From Stigmatella aurantiaca DW4/3-1 (GTDB lineage: Bacteria; Myxococcota; Myxococcia; Myxococcales; Myxococcaceae): a stretch of DNA of 64,000 nucleotides. This document shows positions 9,282-16,839 of this stretch, piece by piece. The notes under the pieces are model-generated. The model made no database searches, was not told the DNA's origin, and saw only the letters and a list, made by a program, of their open reading frames with translations. Position numbers and translations under genes: made by a program. The DNA is taken from positions 3,119,501 to 3,183,500 of the forward strand of contig NC_014623.1 in assembly GCF_000165485.1 (NCBI RefSeq). The letters are read 5' to 3'. Within the stretch, counting starts at the first letter, position 1. Each line of letters starts with the position of its first letter.

Positions 9282-9785
9282 ATGCAGAACGACATGAAGA
9301 GCACCATTCAGGCTGCGGTGGCGGAAGAGGTGGGGAAGGCCATGGCCCGGCAGTTGGAGTTGCTGGAGAAGATCGCTCAGTTCCTGGGCATTGAGGCTGG
9401 CCGCGCTCCTGCGGCGTCCGCGCCGAAGCGCGCGCCTATGCCCGCACCCGTGTCGAAGCGCACGGCCTCGGTACCTGTACGGAAGTGGGCGAGGCAGGAG
9501 GCCGCGCCGAAGCCCACGCGGGCGGGGCCCTCGCCCCAGAAGAGCCGCGGGCGCCCGCGCGCGGCGGGACGCACAGCGCCGGCCACCGCCGCCCCCAGCG
9601 CCAGTCCCAGCCCCGAGGCGCCTGCCTCATACGCGGAGGGGCAAGAGGTGCGCTACAAGCAGGGGCGGGGCACATTCGCGGCGAAGGTGAAGGCCGTCGA
9701 CGCGAAGGCGAAGACGTTGACGTTGGAGCGTGTCTCCGACGGCACGAAGGTTGTGCGCCCCTTTGACAAGGTGACGCCAGCCTGA
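9282..9785 (+). CDS. Ala/Pro/Lys-rich protein with AT-hook-like motif
   Basis: A 167-aa protein. ATG 9282 is preferred to ATG 9252 because AGGAAAGAGAG lies just upstream of 9282 and nothing similar precedes 9252. An N-terminal helix (IQAAVAEEVGKAMARQLELLEKI) is followed by about 80 residues of Ala/Pro/Lys/Arg linker containing SRGRPRAAGR, an AT-hook-like core. The C-terminal 60 residues form a small beta domain (EGQEVRYKQGRG... ERVSDGTKVVRPFDKV) resembling a chromo/tudor-like barrel. DNA association is likely; the exact role is unknown. A hairpin terminator follows. Confidence 0.6.
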   Translation: MQNDMKSTIQAAVAEEVGKAMARQLELLEKIAQFLGIEAGRAPAASAPKRAPMPAPVSKRTASVPVRKWARQEAAPKPTRAGPSPQKSRGRPRAAGRTAPATAAPSASPSPEAPASYAEGQEVRYKQGRGTFAAKVKAVDAKAKTLTLERVSDGTKVVRPFDKVTPA

Positions 9786-9799
9786 GTCTGGGCCGCGAA

Positions 9800-9819
9800 G
9801 CGCCCTCTCCGGAGGGCGC
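9800..9819 (+). terminator. hairpin after the recombination operon
   Basis: GCGCCCTC, loop TCCG, GAGGGCGC: a perfect 8-bp stem 15 bp after the last stop of the left operon. No T-run follows, as is usual in high-GC genomes. Confidence 0.55.
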
Positions 9820-9896
9820 GCTTGCTGCAAGTCGCTCAAGGACACGAGCGACGCCTTCGCCTCGATACGTCTCTGCCCGGTGCCCCGCGCTCGTCG

Positions 9897-10277
9897 TTAC
9901 GGCGCGCCGGCCATCTCGTCGAGCTGCTCCTGAGCGATGGCGCGGTAGTGAGGTACGACCTCGACGGCGAGCACGTCCCGCATTTCCTTGCGGGCGCTGG
10001 CGGGGTCCTCCTTTCGAAGGTGCTGGTACATCCGGGTCAACGCGTCCATGAGCCTCTGGGAGCCTTCTCGGATGCGCCGGACTTCCTCTCGCAGGAGGCC
10101 TACCGCGCCCTCATCCGTGGCGAGCGCAGTTTCGGCTTCGCCGTCGCTGATGCCCACCTCGGAGGCCGTGCGTTTCAGCAGCGCCTTCTCCGCAGTCGTG
10201 AGGGCCAGGCGCTCTTCTCCGATGGGAACGCGACGTGCGAGTGTGCGAATCGGGCCCCAGTCAACGGTTTCACTCAC
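9897..10277 (-). CDS. DUSAM domain-containing protein
   Basis: A 126-aa protein matching the DUSAM domain, a paralogous family expanded in Myxococcus and Stigmatella. Characteristic pieces are the opening DWGPIRTLARRV, the middle ALLKRTASEVGIS, REEVRRIREGSQRL, and the closing REMRDVLAVEVVPHYRAIAQEQL. It is a helical cytoplasmic protein with no known activity. It is transcribed towards the left operon and away from the degenerate kinase gene. DUSAM genes are often cargo on myxobacterial mobile DNA. Confidence 0.85.
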   Translation of the reverse strand: MSETVDWGPIRTLARRVPIGEERLALTTAEKALLKRTASEVGISDGEAETALATDEGAVGLLREEVRRIREGSQRLMDALTRMYQHLRKEDPASARKEMRDVLAVEVVPHYRAIAQEQLDEMAGAP

Positions 10278-10440
10278 GAGCTATTTTTCCTTTGCAAGCT
10301 GCAATCCTGCGTGTGAGGCCAAGGCCGGGGCCGTCCGCACCCCGGGGTGGGGGGCTCTTGTGGGCTGTCATTGAAGCCTGAGCTGGCCGCTGTGAGTCCC
10401 AGAGGGCTTCACAGTCGGCCGAAGGTCATGTTAATTCGAC

Positions 10441-10458
10441 GGTCCAGTCAACTAGACC
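10441..10458. promoter_or_regulatory. XRE-type operator candidate, site 1
   Basis: GGTCCAGTCAACTAGACC, an inverted repeat with 8-bp arms (one mismatch) and a CA centre, 82 bp before the kinase start. It shares the exact 12-mer AGTCAACTAGAC with sites near 13103 (reverse strand) and 42090. Confidence 0.6.
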
Positions 10459-10539
10459 TAGCCTAATCCGGGCGGCCGGTGAGGGGCGAGTCTCGTTGCC
10501 CGTGAGGTCGCACCCCTTCCTTCAGGAGGATTCACAGTC

Positions 10540-11712
10540 ATGGCGGAGCGTTCGGATGATGATGTGACGACGGAGGAGTTGCCGACCCGAGTCCCCACGG
10601 TGCGTACGCCCAGCGAGGCGAGCTTCCACTTCGAGGTAGAGGGCGTGCGTTACGAGGCGGTGCGGGAGTTGGAGGTGCGGCCGAATGGCGAGAGGCTGCT
10701 GAGGGCGGAGCGGCGCGTGGCGGATGGAGTGCTTTCCGGCCCCTGCCTGATTCGCCAGCTCACCAGCCCGTCCACGTACATTCAGCGCAAGCGGCTGTTT
10801 GAGGAGGTGCAGTTGGCCTTTCGCCTCAACCACCCCAACATCGCTCAAGTCTTCCATGTGCAGGTGGATGAGCTGGAAGACGCTGCCTACGCCATCATGG
10901 AGTACGTGGGTGGGCCCTCGCTGGAGACGCTGGTGTGCGCGGCGGTGGTGAGGGGGCAGCCTCTCTCAGAGGGGTTTGGCCTGTACCTGGGAGCGGAGGT
11001 GGCGGACGCGCTGCACTACGCGCACACGCTGACGTCGGAGAAGGGCACGCCCCTGGGCATTGTCCATCGCGACGTGAACCCCCGGCACATTGCCTTGGGC
11101 CTCCATGGCGAGGTGAAGCTATTGGACTTCGGTTCGGCGTACTCGCTGCTGGTGGGGCGCGAGGAGTCGCCGGAGAATCTGCTGCGAGGTGACGTTGCGT
11201 ACGCCAGCCCGGAGTACCTGCGCAAGGAGGGGCTGACCGCGCGCTCCGACGTCTTCAGCTTGGGCGTGCTTCTGGTAGAGCTGCTGACGGGCAACCATCT
11301 TTTCGAGGTGCAGGACGTCCCGTCTGTGCGTGCGAATGAGAGCCCGCTCCGTCTTGAGTCGCCGTCGTCGTTGCCGCTGCACCAGATGCAAGGCCTCATG
11401 GAGTCCTTCGGCCCGGACGTCGTCGAGAAGGCGGTGGCAAACCTCGATGGCGACATCAAGGCGGTGTTGCACATCGCCCTGCGCCTCAACCCCATGGATC
11501 GCTTCGAGACGGCGGCGGACATGCGCGATGCCCTGCGTGGCGTGGCCCAGTCGTGGCCCACGGGACCCTACGGGCGCGCGGACGCCATGAAGGAGGCGGC
11601 ACGCGTGGTGTCCGAGGGCGGGAAGCTGCGCGACCAAGTCGAGTTCGGTGAGGCCGGCTTCTACCCGGAGGGGTTGGAGAAGCACGAGCTGGATGCACTG
11701 AAAAAGGGGTAA
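10540..11712 (+). CDS. Ser/Thr protein kinase-fold protein, probably a pseudokinase
   Basis: A 390-aa cytoplasmic protein with a kinase fold at residues about 38-345. The HRD triad (176-178) and DFG (196-198) are intact, as are the APE-like VAYASPEY and DVFSLGVLLVELLTG helix F. The ATP-site Lys is replaced by Arg72 (CLIRQL), no glycine-rich loop is recognisable, and the Mg-binding Asn five residues after the HRD Asp is His183. These losses suggest weak or no phosphotransfer. No transmembrane segment is seen. The next gene starts 8 bp downstream, a pairing recalled in other myxobacteria. Start ATG has TTCAGGAGGA upstream. A scaffold or regulatory role is inferred. Confidence 0.75.
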   Translation: MAERSDDDVTTEELPTRVPTVRTPSEASFHFEVEGVRYEAVRELEVRPNGERLLRAERRVADGVLSGPCLIRQLTSPSTYIQRKRLFEEVQLAFRLNHPNIAQVFHVQVDELEDAAYAIMEYVGGPSLETLVCAAVVRGQPLSEGFGLYLGAEVADALHYAHTLTSEKGTPLGIVHRDVNPRHIALGLHGEVKLLDFGSAYSLLVGREESPENLLRGDVAYASPEYLRKEGLTARSDVFSLGVLLVELLTGNHLFEVQDVPSVRANESPLRLESPSSLPLHQMQGLMESFGPDVVEKAVANLDGDIKAVLHIALRLNPMDRFETAADMRDALRGVAQSWPTGPYGRADAMKEAARVVSEGGKLRDQVEFGEAGFYPEGLEKHELDALKKG

Positions 11713-11719
11713 GTCGCCG

Positions 11720-12103
11720 ATGCTCTGCTTTCGTGTGTCCCGCAATGGCCAGCACCTCACCACCGCGGGGTTGTCGGCCTTCGGAGTCCTCCACACCATT
11801 CTGTCGTGGGTGCGCCGCCCCGACGACGAGTCCCGCGACGTCCCTGAATTGACGTTCCATGTGGGGGGCTCAGAAGGTAGGGAGTACCGCGAGCACCTGA
11901 CTTGGTGTGACGCGAACATCCGCGCGGGCGACGTCCTCACGGTGGAGGTGCGTGAGGACTTGAAGGCTGACCCTCCCAGGGAGAGACGCCTCGATCCGGA
12001 GGCGGGGCTGGATGATGTGGCCCGCCTTCAACTGAGAAAGAAGGCCCTGGTGGCGCAGCTCGCCGACGTGAACGAGGAGTTGGCGGAGCGCGGCGCGGCG
12101 TAG
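11720..12103 (+). CDS. conserved myxobacterial partner of kinase-like gene
   Basis: A 127-aa protein beginning 8 bp after the kinase-like gene. The N-terminal 75 residues form a beta-rich domain (FRVSRNGQHLTTAGLSAFGVL, then LTFHVGG and GDVLTVEVRE). A PRERRLDPE linker and a C-terminal coiled coil (LRKKALVAQLADVNEELAE) follow. I recall similar proteins beside myxobacterial kinases but know no function. Translational coupling suggests a complex with the kinase-like protein. Confidence 0.65.
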   Translation: MLCFRVSRNGQHLTTAGLSAFGVLHTILSWVRRPDDESRDVPELTFHVGGSEGREYREHLTWCDANIRAGDVLTVEVREDLKADPPRERRLDPEAGLDDVARLQLRKKALVAQLADVNEELAERGAA

Positions 12104-12185
12104 CGGGGGGCCTCCTCCTTCGGATGGGGAGGCGCTCCGTCATCGCCGGGGTCCGCTCGGATTGGGGGGCGCGTGTCCAGCGCAG

Positions 12186-12204
12186 GGCCCCGAGGCATGG
12201 GGCC
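12186..12204. terminator. possible hairpin between convergent genes
   Basis: GGCCCC and GGGGCC arms separated by 7 nt, in the gap between convergent genes ending at 12103 and 12307. Weak on its own. Confidence 0.3.
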
Positions 12205-12306
12205 TCTGCCGGCCAGGCCTGCGCCCTTCGCGGAGACGCCCGAGCGCCGGCTGCAAGCGGCCTGGCGCGGGGGCGAGGGCGGCGACCTTCCTCCCAGGGA
12301 GATGCT

Positions 12307-12654
12307 TCAGCGGGCCAGCTCGGTGGTGATGCGGACGAGAGCGTCTAGTTTCGCCGCATCGAGCTTCCGCGCGAGGAAGAGCAGGCGGCGCAAGGTGACG
12401 TCATCCTCCGGGCGAGTCCGAGCCCCGCTGTCGGCGGATTCGGTGAGGCCCATCAGGTCCTCGGGGGAGACCATCAACTCAATGCAAAGCTTCTTCAGCG
12501 TCTCGACGCTGGGAATCATCTGCCCGCGTTCGATTCTGCTGTAGACAGCAGACGCCAGCCCCACGCGCTCCGCGACTTGGACCTGCGTCAGGCTCATCTG
12601 CTCCCGAGCGAGGCGGGCGATAGCGCCAAGGTGCGTTGCAAGCTGTTCATTCAT
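12307..12654 (-). CDS. XRE/Cro-CI family transcriptional repressor
   Basis: A 115-aa protein with a classic helix-turn-helix at residues about 10-65: QMSLTQVQVAERVGLASAVYSRIERGQMIPSVETLKKLCIEL. The remainder is a short helical segment that could dimerise. It lies tandem to a second XRE gene with similar recognition helices. A half-site of the shared operator lies 15-35 bp upstream of its start, which suggests autoregulation. Confidence 0.88.
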   Translation of the reverse strand: MNEQLATHLGAIARLAREQMSLTQVQVAERVGLASAVYSRIERGQMIPSVETLKKLCIELMVSPEDLMGLTESADSGARTRPEDDVTLRRLLFLARKLDAAKLDALVRITTELAR

Positions 12655-12666
12655 AGGTACAAGGAA

Positions 12667-12690
12667 GTATACCCGAATTGCTAGTTGTCA
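12667..12690 (-). promoter_or_regulatory. operator-like half-site upstream of first XRE gene
   Basis: Read on the minus strand, TGACAACTAGCAATTCGGGT matches the arrangement of the site before the second XRE gene at about 14 of 20 positions, including the CAACTAG core. It lies between the two XRE genes. Confidence 0.4.
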
Positions 12691-12706
12691 TGGGAGCACC
12701 ATTCCA

Positions 12707-13081
12707 TCAGCGCACGTCCGGCAGAAGCTGGACGAGGGCGAGCGCCTGGTGCGCATCCAACTGGCGCACACGGCGTAGCAAGGCCTCCTTGGCGTCAGCG
12801 ACGGCGTCAGGCGGCAGCGAGGCGGGGTAGCCCAGTAACTCGTTGGGAGTAGCGCGCAGGGCGGTGCAGAGACAGAACAGCGTCTGGACGCTGGGGAGCC
12901 CTCGCCCCCGCTCGAGTCGGCTGTAGACGACGGGGGAGATGTCGATGAGGTGGGCCACGTCCACCTGCGTCAGGTTGGCACGAAGGCGGGCGGCGCGCAG
13001 GGCGTCGCCGATGATGCTGCGCAAGGGACGGGAGGACTCCTTCGGAGGGGCGACGCCGCGGGCGTCAGGATGGATATACAT
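12707..13081 (-). CDS. second XRE family transcriptional regulator
   Basis: A 124-aa protein. After about 25 residues, the HTH domain reads GDALRAARLRANLTQVDVA, then SPVVYSRLERGRGLPSVQTL. Its recognition helix (SPVVYSRLERG) resembles that of the neighbour (ASAVYSRIERG), so both may bind the same or related DNA. The gene is divergent from the membrane kinase gene, and the intervening 196 bp holds an operator copy 10-35 bp from this start. It is a likely repressor of the cargo genes. Confidence 0.87.
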   Translation of the reverse strand: MYIHPDARGVAPPKESSRPLRSIIGDALRAARLRANLTQVDVAHLIDISPVVYSRLERGRGLPSVQTLFCLCTALRATPNELLGYPASLPPDAVADAKEALLRRVRQLDAHQALALVQLLPDVR

Positions 13082-13090
13082 TCTTGGAAA

Positions 13091-13118
13091 CTGTACCTGA
13101 TAGTCTAGTTGACTTCAC
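13091..13118. promoter_or_regulatory. XRE-type operator candidate, site 2
   Basis: CTGTACCT, 4 nt, GTCTAGTTGACT in the divergent region between the XRE gene and the kinase/DUF2381 operon. The 12-mer GTCTAGTTGACT is the exact reverse complement of site 1. The 20 bp from 13091 match 17 of 20 positions at 16283. Confidence 0.6.
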
Positions 13119-13277
13119 CTTGATAAGTGGCTGGAGCTGCTTGGGGCGGTGGTCGGAGGTGGGAGAAGACTTCGCGCGATTTCCCCGGGCTTCTGGTACC
13201 TTGGACCGGCGTCGGGGAGGGAGCTGCATGCGCGTGGCCGAGGTCCTGCTGTCCTACAGAGCCTTCAGGAGAACGCC

Positions 13278-15203
13278 ATGAGGGACAACGGCCCCCCTGC
13301 CGTGCTGTCCCCTGGGGACGTGGTGAAGGGCTACACGGTGGTGAAGCAGCTGGACCAAGGCGGCTTCGGTACCGTGTACCTCGCGACGAACGACGGCCAG
13401 TCCTGTGCCTTGAAGCTCGTGGAGAGGCAGCGCGTAGATGGGCGGGTGGAGAAGGAAGTCTCCATCCTCTTGCGGTTGACGCACCCCAACGTGGTGGGGC
13501 TTCGCGGCTTCTCCTACTGGCAGGCTGGGGAGCGCGACTACGCCCTCATCGCCATGGAGTACGTGGAGGGGCGGAAGCTGAGCGCGTGGGTGAAGGAGGA
13601 GAACCCCTCGGCTCGGCAGGTGGCGAAGGTGACGCTCGACGTGGCGCGGGCGCTGGCGGCCTCGCACGAGGCGGGCGTGGTGCACCGGGACGTGAAGGAC
13701 GCCAACGTCATGGTGCGCGACGCGGATGGCCTGGCGGTGCTCGTGGATTACGGCATCGGGGACTACAAGGGCGCGCCGTCCGGTGTCACCCAGTCCATGC
13801 TTCCACCCGGAACGATGGAGTACCGGCCCCCCGAGGCCTGGCTCTTCCTGCAGAAGCACCTCGGCCAGAGGGGCTTCCGCTATGTGTCGGTTCCCTCGGA
13901 CGACGTATGGGCTCTGGGCGTTGTCCTCTACCGCCTCCTCACTGCGAGGTGGCCCTTCAACGAGGCGACGGACGAAACCTATGTCGAGGGTGTCATCAGC
14001 AAGTCACCCATGCCACCTCACGTGGCCAACCGCTTCGTCCCGGAGCGGCTGGGCATGTTGTGCATGCGCCTGCTGGAAAAGGACCCTGCTGCCCGTCCCG
14101 ACGCGCGCGCTGTTTGTGCGGCGCTGGAGGAAGTCCTGGCCGAGGCGGAAGGGGAAGCCTGGGACACTCCCTTGTGCGACACGTATGGCCCGAATTCGGC
14201 CACCACCGAGGGCGAGGTCGACAAGTTCGCGCGGTGGGTGAAGGTCCCCTTGCGCCAGATGCGCCGTGGCAAGGTGCCCGGGCCGGAGCTGCCCGGCGCA
14301 GGCCCGCCCGCGGATTCGCCGCCCCAGGCTCTTCCCGTGGCCGCTGCTACGCGGCCTGTGGAGGCGCACCTGCCGGGCTTGGTGCTTGCGGCGGGGATGG
14401 AAGCGGACGCCGCAGAGGCGGCCCCTATGGCCCCTATCGTCGAGGCGGGACGGCCCTCCCTCTTCTCTCGCATCAGGAAAGGGCGGGTGCTGAGTGTGGG
14501 GCTGCTGGCCATGGCCCTCGCGTCTGGGGCGTACTTCTCACAGCGGACGGCTTCGCCGCAGCCGCAGGCCGTCCCCGGCCAAGAAGTAGCGACATATGCC
14601 AAGAAACCTCAAGCTGCCCCGGCCGCAGCTCCCATCGGGCCGGAGGCAACACCTGCGGCCGTCGCTCCCCCCGCGACGCTTCCCGAGGTGACTGCCACCG
14701 TGACGACGACGAAGAGTGACTCCCCGACCTCCCCTCCGGTGCCTGCGAAGAAGGCCGCGAGGAGCGTCAGCAGTGCCCTGGCGACGACGGCCCTCTGCGG
14801 CGCGCTGGCCTGCTCAGGCCCCCAGGTGCGTCCGGCTCCAGACCCCGAACCGTGCCCGGCAGGCGCCACCAAGGGCATGAAGAAGCTCGGCATGGACATT
14901 GGGGATAAGCAGGGCGCGAGCTTAGTCCGAGGGGACCAAAAATTCGTAACGGTGAAGGAAGGCACTGCACAGATCATTGTGGGGTCGGACTACGCCACTC
15001 TGTCTGGGCGACTCGTCATCGCCGACCGCGTCTATGTTCGACTGACTCGAGCGCGATTTCGCGGAGAGAGCTTCCCTGTGTGTCTGGAGGTGCTGGACAC
15101 CTCGAACAACCGCGGATTGGAGATAGAGGGCGGCGGAGGGGATACCGGTAAGGCGCGCGTGTACTCTGGCGTTTTTGTCAGGGCGGTGAATGAGTTTGAG
15201 TGA
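13278..15203 (+). CDS. membrane Ser/Thr protein kinase fused to a lipoprotein-like C-terminal domain
   Basis: A 641-aa protein; ATG 13278 follows AGGAGA by 5 bp. The kinase domain (about 19-290) has glycine loop QGGFGTV (27-33), Lys46, HRDVKDAN (Asp138, Asn143) and DYG in place of DFG (157-159). After a linker, one membrane span lies near residues 403-420. A Pro/Ala/Thr stretch then leads to ALATTALCGALACSG (about 499-515), which looks like a signal peptide with a lipobox, followed by a 110-residue domain (QVRP...CPAGATKGMKKLG). In related loci this last domain appears to be a separate secreted or lipoprotein gene, so this looks like a fusion. It probably senses envelope state and acts with the adjacent DUF2381 protein. 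Confidence 0.85.
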   Translation: MRDNGPPAVLSPGDVVKGYTVVKQLDQGGFGTVYLATNDGQSCALKLVERQRVDGRVEKEVSILLRLTHPNVVGLRGFSYWQAGERDYALIAMEYVEGRKLSAWVKEENPSARQVAKVTLDVARALAASHEAGVVHRDVKDANVMVRDADGLAVLVDYGIGDYKGAPSGVTQSMLPPGTMEYRPPEAWLFLQKHLGQRGFRYVSVPSDDVWALGVVLYRLLTARWPFNEATDETYVEGVISKSPMPPHVANRFVPERLGMLCMRLLEKDPAARPDARAVCAALEEVLAEAEGEAWDTPLCDTYGPNSATTEGEVDKFARWVKVPLRQMRRGKVPGPELPGAGPPADSPPQALPVAAATRPVEAHLPGLVLAAGMEADAAEAAPMAPIVEAGRPSLFSRIRKGRVLSVGLLAMALASGAYFSQRTASPQPQAVPGQEVATYAKKPQAAPAAAPIGPEATPAAVAPPATLPEVTATVTTTKSDSPTSPPVPAKKAARSVSSALATTALCGALACSGPQVRPAPDPEPCPAGATKGMKKLGMDIGDKQGASLVRGDQKFVTVKEGTAQIIVGSDYATLSGRLVIADRVYVRLTRARFRGESFPVCLEVLDTSNNRGLEIEGGGGDTGKARVYSGVFVRAVNEFE

Positions 15204-15276
15204 AGTGCCGCTGTTTGTCAGACACCCGTGAGTCGCCAGCGGTGTTGCTGCTGGCTTGGACCAGGAGAAACGTCGC

Positions 15277-16200
15277 GTGCATCATTCCGTGTCGGCCGTG
15301 CTGCTTTCCCTCTTCCTCTCAGGAGGAGGGGCGGCTCTGGCGCAGTCGCCCTCATCCACCGTGGGGCTGAGCATTCGGCGAATCGAGCTGGTCTCGGATG
15401 ATGTTCAGCCAGCGGTTGAAGTAGCAGTGAGCCCGGGACTCTCGACGATGTTTCTCTTTGATTCGGAAGTGAGTCGAGAGGGGCTGACAATTGAGGGACG
15501 CGAGCGCTTCGCGATGGTGGACGCTGGGCTTACTGTCTTGCGCCTGATTCCGTCAGAGAAAATCTCGGCAGGAGAACGGCTCAAGTTGACGGTGCGCTTT
15601 CAGGATGGCGCGGCCCCGGCAAGTGCGACGTTTGTCCTGGTCGCGCACCCCGCACGGTCGGAGGCGCATGTCGAAGTCTATCGACGCAAGAGGAGCGTCG
15701 AGAACTATCAGGAAGAAGTCCGTCAGGCGCGCATCGAAGCAGAGAAATGCAGAGAGGAGAATGAGCGCCTGCGCGCGGATCGAAGTGTGCCCGATGGAGT
15801 GACGGGACTCATCGCGACATCAGTCCTAGATGGCCGCGGCATTGATTTCCGCGACGTGAGCAAGGTTGCCACCCTGGGCCCGGGAGGAGCAGCAGGCAAT
15901 CTTTATGTCCGTACATTCCGTACAGCTCGCAGGGTGGCTGTTGAGGTCGGCCTTGTGTCACGGGGGGATGACCAATCGTGGACAGCAGTGGGGGCGACGC
16001 TCCGGGGCAAGGCCAACGAGGAGCTGAAAGTGCTTCAAGTGTGGCAGTCCGGCCCTGTTGCCACGGGCTCGGATGGCAAGCGCGTGGTGGTGGTAGAGGC
16101 TGAGGCATCATCCGAGTCCCCCCTGGGGAGTTACACACTCAAGCTCTGGGACGCGGATGGGCGCCGCACCGTCACCCTGGGCAACGTCACCTTCCCTTAA
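15277..16200 (+). CDS. DUF2381 family secreted protein
   Basis: A 307-aa protein. GTG 15277 is chosen because AGGAGAAA lies 7 bp upstream; the upstream TTG has no such site. A signal peptide is present (SVSAVLLSLFLSGGGAALA, cleavage before QSPSS). The family signature is a beta domain (VEVAVSPGLSTMFLFDSEV, REGLTIEGRERFAMVDAG), then LKLTVRFQDGAAPASATF and VYRRKRSVENYQEEV. A coiled-coil segment and a second beta domain end in TVTLGNVTFP. The DUF2381 family is paralogous in myxobacteria and usually sits beside a Ser/Thr kinase, as here. Periplasmic or cell-surface role inferred; biochemical function unknown. Confidence 0.85.
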   Translation: MHHSVSAVLLSLFLSGGGAALAQSPSSTVGLSIRRIELVSDDVQPAVEVAVSPGLSTMFLFDSEVSREGLTIEGRERFAMVDAGLTVLRLIPSEKISAGERLKLTVRFQDGAAPASATFVLVAHPARSEAHVEVYRRKRSVENYQEEVRQARIEAEKCREENERLRADRSVPDGVTGLIATSVLDGRGIDFRDVSKVATLGPGGAAGNLYVRTFRTARRVAVEVGLVSRGDDQSWTAVGATLRGKANEELKVLQVWQSGPVATGSDGKRVVVVEAEASSESPLGSYTLKLWDADGRRTVTLGNVTFP

Positions 16201-16282
16201 CCCTACGAACACTACCTCCAAGTCCTTTCGTGGGTTTCCTGCATTGGGGCTTGTGTCGAATGCCAATCTAGGGTCCAATGGA

Positions 16283-16302
16283 CTGTACCTATTGGTCTAG
16301 TT
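16283..16302. promoter_or_regulatory. XRE-type operator candidate, site 3
   Basis: CTGTACCT, 4 nt, GTCTAGTT, matching 13091-13110 at 17 of 20 positions. The right palindrome arm is degenerate. It lies between the DUF2381 gene and the sitB-like operon. Confidence 0.55.
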
Positions 16303-16626
16303 CATTCTGGCGTTCCCTGGAGGCGATGTGTTCCTCACTGTGCTGGAGTGCGTGCGCGTAACTGCGCGCTTCCTTGGTGGCTGCGGAGAGCGCCCGGAGG
16401 GCGACGCGCCTGAGCCGCCTTCCTAGCCCCACTTCGAAACATGCGGTGGGCTCTCGCGCTGCGCCAAGGACCTCCCACGCCGCCATGTGAGGCGCGTGCT
16501 GGCGGTCGTCGTGCGCCGAGTGGCCGTCTGCGCTTCGTCGGGCCGCGTGCCTGACGGGCGCTGAGGAGCCCTTCCCCAGTCATCCCAATTCGCGTTTGGA
16601 GTCATGAGCGGAGCGGGGCCTTGCCC

Positions 16627-16703
16627 TGGCGCCGTAACGTTACGCGTCTGCCTGCTGTTGAGACTGCGCTGGGGCTTCCTGGCGCCGTGACGTGACTCGT
16701 CTG
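16627..16703 (+). repeat. tandem 24-bp imperfect direct repeat upstream of sitB
   Basis: Copies at 16627-16650 and 16680-16703 match at 21 of 24 bases, start to start 53 bp apart (about five helical turns). The first contains the palindrome GTAACGTTAC. Paired, helically phased sites suggest a regulator-binding region for the downstream operon. Confidence 0.6.
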
Positions 16704-16839
16704 TTTGTCGCTTCGCCCGGCCGGCCTGCCGGCGACTCCCGCAATGCAATGCATTCACCCCGCAGCCCGGCGCCCCGCCGGACTGAACGGGAAGCCTCTG
16801 TCCATTGCCCCGCCACCGGGGCCTTCTCAGGAGACGTCG

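Larger units (their letters stand above)
16201..16839. other. non-coding region before the sitB-like gene
   Basis: 639 bp with no convincing gene on either strand. It holds the third operator-like site (16283-16302) and a tandem 24-bp repeat (16627-16703), so it probably controls the toxin operon. Confidence 0.6.

Noticed and set aside
12341-12350. GTCTAG inside the first XRE gene as a further operator
   Set aside because: It lies in coding sequence, lacks the second arm and the flanking match.
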